DNA of 43,720 bases from an uncultured Ruminococcus sp. (GTDB taxonomy: Bacteria > Bacillota > Clostridia > Oscillospirales > Ruminococcaceae): positions 1-43,720 of the forward strand of contig CALCRR010000406.1 of NCBI GenBank assembly GCA_937894495.1, given 5' to 3'. Of this stretch, positions 8,020 to 13,978 are shown one piece after another. Position 1 is the stretch's first letter. Each line of letters begins with the position of its first letter. Position numbers and translations under genes: made by a program. The notes below the pieces were generated by a model. That model worked only from the letters and a program-made list of their open reading frames with translations, ran no database searches and was not told where the DNA came from.

Positions 8020-8499
8020 TATAGAATATACCCTATAAATATTATAAGGCATATTTGCTGTTCTGTCAAGCAAATGCGTTTATAGTGTTAGAAAAAAACA
8101 GCTTAACATAAATAGATCCCCTGCATCTTCAAAACACAGGGGATCCATTTAAAAAATCACATATCAATGCTTTCCTATACAACGTGGACTGACTGTAGTT
8201 GGGATGACTTTGATTTTTACAAGCAAAAACGATTATTGATGATTGGAGATTTCACAGCATGTTAGGCTCTTGCTGCTAAGAGCTGCTTGTTTTTACAAAA
8301 TCAAAGTTTATTGATAGGTTAAGCATTATTATAGTAAAGTTCGTTTTCTATAAAGTAATTATATCATAGGTAATTCTCCACGTCAAGAACTTTCCATTAA
8401 ACTATCTAAAAGTTTTATATCGTTTTGTAATTTTACTTTTAATCAAGTATATGATGAAATAAAATGACCACGTTCATTTATAATTCCATCTCTAATTAA
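8020..8499. other. AT-rich intergenic region with two hairpin structures
   Basis: No gene is supported. GATCCCCTG (8115-8123) pairs with CAGGGGATC (8137-8145), a terminator-like dyad without a clear U tract. A larger fold spans 8207-8307: outer arms ACTTTGATTTT/AAAATCAAAGT and CAAGCA/TGCTTG enclose the GCTCTT-AAGAGC hairpin at 8266-8283. Confidence 0.4.
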
Positions 8500-9177
8500 T
8501 TACTTATCCTTAAGTATTGCTCTTATTACGTCTTCGACAAACCACATTCCGAATAAACCAAATGTATATATAAAACCATACATCGTATCATAATCAACTT
8601 TTGCTCTTCTGCACCATACTGCAAGAGTATCAGTAACACAAAAAATCGTTAAATAAATATTATTTGTCTTATTATTAGCAGATTCAATGTTTGTAGAAAA
8701 CTTCATATTTTCAGGGATATAATCATCAAATGGATTAATACGATCAGTATATAAAACATCTGTATAATTACTTATCAAAAACATCCAAATAATAAAGTTT
8801 TCAGACTTTTTCAGTTCCTCAGAAACTGATATCCCCAGTTTTCTGTATTCCTTGTAATATTCATACTTACTACGATTCATAACACCTTTCCATTTTTGAT
8901 ATGCTTCTTCAAAATTGTATTTCTTGTAGTCCTTACCGTTATATGTATATATCTTTTGACCAACTCTCGCAAATGACCTATCACCCATTCTATACAAATA
9001 CGATGTAGGCTCTATTTTATATTTTTCAACCATTCCAAAACTAAGATCAAGTATGGTTTTTTCACCTATCTCATCAATATTAGCAAACAGTCCTTTAAGA
9101 GCAGCCCCAATGTCAGCATCTGCTTTTTTGATTATATCAGTATACAAAACAATCATTCCTCTCATGAACTTGCGCAT
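8500..9177 (-). CDS. Hypothetical protein, about 225 aa, AT-rich
   Basis: Not recognised. The translation looks like a real globular protein, rich in Tyr, Lys and aromatic residues (YLYRMGDRSF, YNGKDYKKYNFEEAYQKW), with a hydrophobic, aromatic C-terminal helix region (YGFIYTFGLFGMWFVEDVIRAIL). There is no signal peptide. The start is uncertain: the first ATG (9177) lacks a ribosome binding site, while an AGAGGA stands 9 bases before an in-frame TTG about 10 codons later. It is isolated among decayed DNA, and its base composition differs from the housekeeping genes, consistent with acquired cargo. Confidence 0.6.
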   Translation of the reverse strand: MRKFMRGMIVLYTDIIKKADADIGAALKGLFANIDEIGEKTILDLSFGMVEKYKIEPTSYLYRMGDRSFARVGQKIYTYNGKDYKKYNFEEAYQKWKGVMNRSKYEYYKEYRKLGISVSEELKKSENFIIWMFLISNYTDVLYTDRINPFDDYIPENMKFSTNIESANNKTNNIYLTIFCVTDTLAVWCRRAKVDYDTMYGFIYTFGLFGMWFVEDVIRAILKDK

Positions 9178-9300
9178 GAAAGCTATGATATTATATTTTT
9201 ATTGTTTTAAATACAAATCAAATTCTAAAACAATATTTGGCAGTAACATTATTATTTTTATATCATCTCACAAGTTAATTATATTTTGAAATCGACTTAC

Positions 9301-9330
9301 CTATTTTTTAGGCGGTCCTCTCGGTTCCAT
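9301..9330 (-). CDS. Possible 9-residue peptide (mini-ORF)
   Basis: ATG to TAG encodes MEPRGPPKK. A strong AAAGGAG lies 8 bases before the ATG, better than that of most genes nearby. It is on the same strand as, and about 120 bp upstream of, the 225-aa gene, so it could be a leader peptide or a small Pro-rich peptide. Such a short ORF can occur by chance. Confidence 0.3.
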   Translation of the reverse strand: MEPRGPPKK

Positions 9331-10008
9331 ACCTATCAACTCCTTTCAATTCTTTCTATTTATTAATATATCAGAAAACTTTGTTTTTCAAAAAACGCAA
9401 GCCGCAAGTTTTTTATAATTTCAAAACAACAAAAACGATCACAATAAATTATTGATAATACATTTTTAGATCACTACTTCCTTTTCTGCATATGTAATTA
9501 TTTTAGTTTCGCCTATAAAAGGCTTAACCGAATAGTCGCTTGTATGATTGTTCTTATTTTTTTAAGCTGTTCTTTCGGTTTGATCCTCTTTTTTATCGAC
9601 CCTGCTAAAACTAATTTCATTTTTTCCATTATCGAATAAAAAACGAGATAATTTGCTGTTTTTTCGTTTTATCAAATCAGCTTAATACCACCTCGGCTAT
9701 AGCTCACAACTACATCATGCATAGAACCCACTGATCTTACCCTCACCAAAACCCTCTTGAACCGTAAAACTAACTGGCTTATCCATAAAACCATCTGTTA
9801 TCTTTTCCTTTAAGAGGGTAAAACTATTTTTTTGTTTTTTTAATACGAAAACCGGCTGTTTTATCCTGCTATGAGATAGGTTTTTAATCATGGTCGGAAT
9901 AAAAAACATGATAATCTTTTAACTTTAGCGTAATAAAGCATTTTTTGGTATGGTTTTACCGGAGTAAAGTGTGCGCCAAAAATAGATACAAAAATATTAA
10001 ACTCATTT

Positions 10009-10035
10009 TTGACAATCTCAATTATCTGATATAAT
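10009..10035 (+). promoter_or_regulatory. Probable promoter of the RemB-like gene
   Basis: TTGACA (10009-10014) and TATAAT (10030-10035) with a short 15-base spacer; shifting the -10 to TAATAA gives 17. The AAAGGA ribosome binding site and ATG (10066) follow at a normal distance. Confidence 0.55.
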
Positions 10036-10065
10036 AAATGTAGCAAATCAGAAAGGAATGGTCCT

Positions 10066-10371
10066 ATGTTTATTCTCGTTTCAATGGGCAATTATATTTC
10101 GACGGACGATGTGCGCTTTGTGCTCGCATACAACGGCAGCACTATCTCTAAAACAACTTACCAATCGGCTCATGAGGGAAACAGGCTCGTCAATTTAACG
10201 AGAGGAAAAGCAATCAGAAGCCTGATAGTGTTGAGCGACAAAACCGTTGTGGCTACTCCAGTGAAGGCTTCAACCGTAATCAGAAAGCTGAATGGGAACG
10301 ATACAGCCGAAAAAGAGACAGAACCTCAGAAGATTTATTATTATGTTTCTGACGATGAAGACTCCGACTGA
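10066..10371 (+). CDS. RemA/RemB-like (DUF370) regulatory protein
   Basis: 101 aa. The layout MFILVSMGNYISTDDVRFVL ... GKAIRSLIVLSDKTVVATPVKASTVIRKL follows the DUF370/RemB pattern: a start strand, an 'ISTDDV' turn, and a C-terminal 'K-S-ivl-D-kv--sPi-a-T--kR' strand pair. RemA/RemB proteins regulate matrix and other genes in Bacillus; a DNA-binding role is inferred here. AAAGGA lies 8 bases before the ATG. About 30 residues of acidic tail (EKETEPQKIYYYVSDDEDSD) extend past the family core. The 3' end overlaps the convergent XRE gene by about 31 bp. Confidence 0.7.
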   Translation: MFILVSMGNYISTDDVRFVLAYNGSTISKTTYQSAHEGNRLVNLTRGKAIRSLIVLSDKTVVATPVKASTVIRKLNGNDTAEKETEPQKIYYYVSDDEDSD

Positions 10372-10739
10372 TCGGCAGGCAATTTGCTGATGAGCATTTT
10401 CTTGCATTGTTCAATATTTGCCTTACTTAAGGTATTTTTCTTTATTACAAGAAAATAAATCAGACGCAAGGTGTAATATGGTATGCCGTCATTTTCGATG
10501 CGAATGACTTTGTTGGACATAAAAGCAGCCTCTCTTAATTTAGCACGCTCCTGTCTGCTTAATTTCAGAGCATTGCTTACCTTTTTAACTGCGTCCTGCG
10601 TAACGTTTTTCTCACCTCTAAGCATATTGCTTAGGTGCGGATAACTGATTTTTGTCTGCTTAGCAATATCGGCGACGGACATATTTCTGTCAGCGGCGAA
10701 ATGCAGGATCAGCATTCCAAATACTGTATAGTTTTTCAT
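10341..10739 (-). CDS. XRE-family helix-turn-helix regulator
   Basis: 132 aa with an N-terminal XRE fold (MSVADIAKQTKISYPHLSNMLRGEKNVTQDAVKKVSNALKL, roughly residues 19-60) and a C-terminal helical half with a short Ser/Glu tail. The ATG at 10739 is chosen because GGAGG stands 8 bases upstream; an ATG 14 codons earlier lacks one. A TATAAT lies upstream, next to the near-palindrome GTGTAAGTGAACAC, a possible operator. It converges on and overlaps the RemB-like gene, so the two may antagonise each other. Confidence 0.8.
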   Translation of the reverse strand: MKNYTVFGMLILHFAADRNMSVADIAKQTKISYPHLSNMLRGEKNVTQDAVKKVSNALKLSRQERAKLREAAFMSNKVIRIENDGIPYYTLRLIYFLVIKKNTLSKANIEQCKKMLISKLPADQSESSSSET

Positions 10740-10928
10740 AAAATATACCTCCTCGAAAAACAGGTTATTGTTTGTGTTCACTTACACTATTATTATACTC
10801 GAAAACTTATGTTGCTAAAAAATAGTATGTTACCATAATTCATCGAGAATTAAATTCAATTTATATATTCAGAAAATACCCTCAAAGACAGCCCCACATT
10901 TTTTCAGACAGTTTAAAAATATTTTTTA

Positions 10929-10957
10929 TTGACATACAAAACAAGAGAGTATATAAT
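10929..10957 (+). promoter_or_regulatory. Perfect sigma-A promoter of the PARG operon
   Basis: TTGACA (10929-10934), 17 bases, TATAAT (10952-10957). The transcript would start about 25 bases before AAAGGGAG and the ATG at 10991. Confidence 0.85.
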
Positions 10958-10990
10958 TAAAGACAACAAAATAAAGGGAGCTGATAGCGT

Positions 10991-11896
10991 ATGTTAGAAT
11001 CATTAAAACCTTTGGGCTTCATTGAATTACAAGAGCCTGAAATCAAAAGGACTCCGGAACAAGAATACCTTATAGGTGTGTATAATGATACACTTAAAAC
11101 GATCATGAATGACCCGGATCTTTCAGCAGCAATGATAGATTCGCAGGACAGACAGTATACCATATTGGATGATGAGGTCATCGAGATTAATGCTGTTCCA
11201 AGAGATAAGCCTGCGAAGGTAACTGTCTCAAAATGCAGAACGATAGAAGCTGCCGAAAAATATAAAAACGGGAAAGTATGTGTGCTTTGTTTCGGCTCAG
11301 CATATAAGAGAGGCGGTGATGCAGACGAGGGTAGCTCGGGGCAGGAAGAGGACATTAGCAGGGTCTCAACAGTTGGAGAACATCAGCTTATTGATTCAAA
11401 AAACTTTTATTATTTGCACAGCATTAAATTAAAATATCGTGAAGGTTATTACTACCCGCTGTTTAATGATGATCTGTTTTATATCCCCGATGTCCTGTGC
11501 TTTAAAACACCTACAGACACACCTGCACTCAGACCGCGTGAGGAGTGGTTCAAATTTGATATTATTACTTGTATACCGCCTTTTATGAAGTATAGACCAA
11601 TCTCTGATGAACAGCTATCACAGCTTCTATATAAGAGATTGGAGCGAGTTTTTATTACCGCTATAAATAACGGAGCCAACAATATTATTCTCGGAGCTTT
11701 TGGCTGCGGACGCTGTAAAATCCCACCATTTATTGTTGCAAGAGTCATGATGAAGCTTACGGAGAAATATATATACTATTTTGAAAATATTGAGTTTGCA
11801 GTTTACTGCAAGCCCAATGAAAGAATAAACTATACGGCATTTTCAAGGGTTTTCAAAATTGAATCAAGTGGCGGATACGAGATAAACATAATATAG
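10991..11896 (+). CDS. Microbial poly(ADP-ribose) glycohydrolase-like protein (TIGR02452 family)
   Basis: 301 aa. The TIGR02452/microbial PARG family removes ADP-ribose from proteins using a macrodomain fold. The signature is visible: YKRGGDADEGSSGQEEDISR at residues 105-124 matches the family's GGG-x(n)-QEE loop with Q118, E119 and E120, and NIILGAFGCGRCKIPPFIVA at 231-250 matches the conserved 'LGAfGCG-f-NpP--VA' segment. The third Gly of the GGG motif is Asp (D110), which may alter activity. The first about 80 residues are a family N-terminal domain. It is the first gene of a compact five-gene operon. Confidence 0.85.
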   Translation: MLESLKPLGFIELQEPEIKRTPEQEYLIGVYNDTLKTIMNDPDLSAAMIDSQDRQYTILDDEVIEINAVPRDKPAKVTVSKCRTIEAAEKYKNGKVCVLCFGSAYKRGGDADEGSSGQEEDISRVSTVGEHQLIDSKNFYYLHSIKLKYREGYYYPLFNDDLFYIPDVLCFKTPTDTPALRPREEWFKFDIITCIPPFMKYRPISDEQLSQLLYKRLERVFITAINNGANNIILGAFGCGRCKIPPFIVARVMMKLTEKYIYYFENIEFAVYCKPNERINYTAFSRVFKIESSGGYEINII

Positions 11897-11907
11897 GGGC
11901 GTGTAAA

Positions 11908-12132
11908 ATGGAACTAAAAGCATTTTTTAAATCGACTGATGACGAGGTAGAGCTTGTGATGTGGGCAATGCTGTCGGGTATTGCAACAAGCGAAAGGAAG
12001 GAGCATTTTACTGCTATAATCACAAATCCCAAAGAAGCGCAGAAATACGCTGAATTGCTCGGCATAACAAAGGATGATGTTGCTGCCGAAATGATAAGAT
12101 GCGGCACGGAATATTTAAACAATAAGAAATGA
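11908..12132 (+). CDS. Small hypothetical protein, paralogue of the gene at 12982
   Basis: 74 aa. Unknown function. Residues 18-60 (MWAMLSGIATSERKEHF ... YAELLGITKDDVAAEM) align with the fifth protein of the operon (TWAMIYKSIQTDKPGNY ... YGEAKGITREAVLAEM), so the pair arose by duplication. It is helical and soluble with no Cys or membrane segment. The ribosome binding site is weak and it starts 11 bp after the PARG gene, so expression is probably coupled. Confidence 0.7.
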   Translation: MELKAFFKSTDDEVELVMWAMLSGIATSERKEHFTAIITNPKEAQKYAELLGITKDDVAAEMIRCGTEYLNNKK

Positions 12133-12142
12133 GGTAATCAAG

Positions 12143-12652
12143 ATGACAGAGAACAACACATTATTAACGCTTGAGATCAACAGTAACATTTTACAAGCTG
12201 CGAGCGAAGTTTTTACCGAAAAGGGATTATCGCTAAATGAAGCCATTATGGGCTTCTTGGATGCTTCCGTGTTCTGCAACGATATCCCTTATGATTTTGT
12301 TATTCAGGAGCCTGACTTCCCGCCTGATGAAGAGATGATCGCTCCCGATTTTAACGAGCCGGAAAATGAGCAAATGACTGATAACGAGCTGCCCGATTTT
12401 ATATTTGATGATATTGAGGTCGATGAACCAATAACATATATAATAAGGGTTGTATTTGATGATGATAATGCGATCTGGAGGGCACACTGCGACGAAATTC
12501 CTGAGTTTCACCTTGAATGCGGTTCTTTTGATGCTCTGGTCGAAAAGTGCAAAACAGTATTCCCGACAATATTGGCTATAAAAGAAATTCCCTCATGTGA
12601 ATCTCAAATCGTCTTCTGGGCTGAAAGACAGGAAATGATAACGCATTTTTGA
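12143..12652 (+). CDS. RHH antitoxin-like protein with C-terminal DUF1902 domain
   Basis: 169 aa in two parts. Residues 6-50 (LLTLEINSNILQAASEVFTEKGLSLNEAIMGFL, split here for reading) resemble the RelB/DinJ ribbon-helix-helix fold. Residues 95-150 (ITYIIRVVFDDDNAIWRAHC ... PEFHLECGSFDALVEKCKTV) match the DUF1902/HicB-like domain. The linker is acidic and Pro-rich. HicB-type proteins are usually antitoxins or repressors, but no HicA-like or RelE-like toxin is adjacent. It has a GAGGTAATC ribosome binding site and lies inside the PARG operon. Confidence 0.7.
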   Translation: MTENNTLLTLEINSNILQAASEVFTEKGLSLNEAIMGFLDASVFCNDIPYDFVIQEPDFPPDEEMIAPDFNEPENEQMTDNELPDFIFDDIEVDEPITYIIRVVFDDDNAIWRAHCDEIPEFHLECGSFDALVEKCKTVFPTILAIKEIPSCESQIVFWAERQEMITHF

Positions 12653-12665
12653 AAAGGAGCATATT

Positions 12666-12995
12666 ATGCTGATTTACAAACAACATTTACCGATAGCAAC
12701 AGTTGACACCAGAGATATTATACTGCCGTACAAATCAGTAGCTGAAGCAAAAGCTCATATCTTAAAGCTTGACCTGCAATATGGCTGTCCTACTATATGG
12801 TATCAGGCCGACGGAGGGAGTAAGACTGATGAAACTGAGTATTTCATCGCTGCAATAGGCACAGGTCATAAAATAAATAGTGACAGGATAAATTTGGACA
12901 GCTACCTTGGAACACTTCAACTCAACGATGGTGATCTCGTGCTTCATTATTTTTTGGTGAGACCCGAAAGGAGCAACAAAAATGTGGAAATATAA
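12666..12995 (+). CDS. Hypothetical 109-aa protein of the PARG operon
   Basis: Not recognised. It is beta-rich in character (PTIWYQADGG, EYFIAAIGTGHKI, DGDLVLHYFLVRPER) with two conserved-looking stretches containing Trp/Tyr/His. There is no signal or membrane segment. GAAAAGGAG precedes the ATG. Its last 14 bases overlap the next gene's start, implying coupled translation, so it and the following small protein may act together. Confidence 0.65.
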   Translation: MLIYKQHLPIATVDTRDIILPYKSVAEAKAHILKLDLQYGCPTIWYQADGGSKTDETEYFIAAIGTGHKINSDRINLDSYLGTLQLNDGDLVLHYFLVRPERSNKNVEI

Positions 12996-13242
12996 TGAGT
13001 CGGACGATAGCTTTTTATCTGTTGTTACATGGGCTATGATATACAAATCGATACAAACCGATAAACCAGGGAACTATGTTGAGATGCTTACAGATTCTGA
13101 CAAATTTTTAAAATACGGTGAAGCCAAAGGAATCACAAGAGAAGCTGTTTTAGCAGAGATGGAAAGGGTTATTAAAGCCTTGAATGATAAAAAGGAGTTC
13201 TGTGATGCACTTAAAGTAATTTCAAAAAATAACAACCATTAG
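12982..13242 (+). CDS. Small hypothetical protein, paralogue of the gene at 11908
   Basis: 86 aa. It shares the W-A-M and GIT-(K/R)-x-x-(V)-x-AEM core with the second protein of the operon, plus a C-terminal extension (ALNDKKEFCDALKVISKNNNH). A good AAAGGAG stands 9 bases before the ATG, inside the preceding gene. It is the last gene of the operon; no clear terminator follows before the XRE gene's control region. Confidence 0.7.
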   Translation: MWKYNESDDSFLSVVTWAMIYKSIQTDKPGNYVEMLTDSDKFLKYGEAKGITREAVLAEMERVIKALNDKKEFCDALKVISKNNNH

Positions 13243-13293
13243 TCACTCTATCTTCCGGATAATTTGTGTATTTTCGTCGCCTGATAATATATA

Positions 13294-13320
13294 CTAATAG
13301 TAGTTTTAAATTACTATTGG
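13294..13320. promoter_or_regulatory. Operator dyad upstream of XRE gene
   Basis: AATAGTA (13296-13302) and TACTATT (13312-13318) form a perfect 7-bp inverted repeat with a 9-base spacer, ending just before the GGTGGTG ribosome binding site and ATG (13331). It is a likely autoregulatory site. Confidence 0.5.
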
Positions 13321-13330
13321 TGGTGTTATT

Positions 13331-13657
13331 ATGGATCTATCTTCTGTAGGTAAAAGTATTCGCAGATACAGACTTGAAAAGAAAATTATGCAGGAGACCC
13401 TTGCTGAAAAGACCGATCTCAGCGCGAATTACATCGGCATGATCGAGCGCGGTGAAAAGACCCCTTCTCTCAGTACTCTTGTGAGTATTGCCAATGCTTT
13501 GGGTGTAACAGCAGATATGCTTTTGAGTGACGTTGTCGAGCAATCATATGATGTCAAGACCTCGGTTTTGATCGACAAGATAGCTTCTCTTCCCAAGACC
13601 GAGCAGGAAAGGATTTTTGATGTCATCGACACTTTAATAGCCCACGCCGATAAATGA
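13331..13657 (+). CDS. XRE-family transcriptional regulator
   Basis: 108 aa. Residues 5-65 are a textbook XRE helix-turn-helix (SIRRYRLEKKIMQETLAEKT ... YIGMIERGEKTPSLSTLVSI ... ALGVTADMLL). The C-terminal third is helical (SLPKTEQERIFDVIDTLI), probably for dimerization. It is followed immediately by an intrinsic terminator, so it is monocistronic. It has an upstream dyad for autoregulation. It may control the PARG operon before it or the sigma locus after it; nothing in the sequence decides which. Confidence 0.87.
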   Translation: MDLSSVGKSIRRYRLEKKIMQETLAEKTDLSANYIGMIERGEKTPSLSTLVSIANALGVTADMLLSDVVEQSYDVKTSVLIDKIASLPKTEQERIFDVIDTLIAHADK

Positions 13658-13658
13658 T

Positions 13659-13691
13659 TAAAAGCCCGAAATGCGATCGGGCTTTTTGTTT
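13659..13691 (+). terminator. Intrinsic terminator after the XRE gene
   Basis: AAAGCCCGA (13661-13669) pairs with TCGGGCTTT (13677-13685), 7-base loop, followed by a TTTGTTT tract. Confidence 0.9.
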
Positions 13692-13714
13692 GAGATAATA
13701 TTATTAAATAATAC

Positions 13715-13743
13715 TTGTAAACCAACTAAAAGTATGATATAAT
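13715..13743 (+). promoter_or_regulatory. Promoter of the first small-protein/sigma locus
   Basis: TTGTAA (13715-13720), 17-base spacer, TATAAT (13738-13743). About 110 bases of leader follow, including a CTCAGA/TCTGAG hairpin around 13796-13827, before the GGAGG and ATG at 13862. Confidence 0.6.
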
Positions 13744-13861
13744 AACTTATATAAGTAATTGTGAATTAACATAATATTTACAATTCAAATTAAACCTCAG
13801 ACCTCCGGAAAGTGTCTAACATCTGAGACAAACCAAATTATGCATTTTGGAGGCTGATGTT

Positions 13862-13978
13862 ATGACACTTGATGAACTGATAAGGGTCATCCTTGAGTAT
13901 ATGTCAAAAAAGGGTATGCTCAATGACTTGAAGAAAAAATATGACACAGAAAGCGCAGGTGAGAAAAATGGCAAATAA
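13862..13978 (+). CDS. Small protein preceding sigma factor, copy 1 (38 aa)
   Basis: Starts MTLDELIRVILEYMSKKG. TTGGAGG stands 9 bases before the ATG, and the 3' end overlaps the sigma factor start by 11 bases, a coupling arrangement. The protein is a short amphipathic helix followed by a basic tail. The first 18 residues match those of the small protein before the second sigma factor (17846-17950) at 9 identical and several similar positions, so both are real and conserved. A role in sigma control, for example as an anti-sigma or co-regulator peptide, is inference. Confidence 0.65.
   Translation: MTLDELIRVILEYMSKKGMLNDLKKKYDTESAGEKNGK

Larger units (their letters stand above)
9178..10065. 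other. AT-rich region with decayed coding remnants
   Basis: No intact gene of normal size is supported. On the minus strand, protein-like stretches appear in broken frames: about 9490-9670 reads FDNGKNEISFSRVD, then a stop, then DYSVKPFIGETKIITYAEKE; and 9715-9909 reads a 64-codon frame ending EGFGEGKISGFYA without a good ribosome binding site. A mini-ORF with a strong ribosome binding site lies at 9301-9330. The rest is plain AT-rich sequence. Confidence 0.4.

Noticed and set aside
6999..8022. Target-site duplications for the 509-bp elements
   Set aside because: Flanks of the three copies (TCC/TGT, TGT/TAT, CTA/CAT) do not match; no duplication can be claimed.
10991..13242. DarTG-type toxin-antitoxin
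   Set aside because: The first protein is of the TIGR02452/PARG group rather than a DarG macrodomain fusion, and no DarT-like ADP-ribosyltransferase is adjacent.
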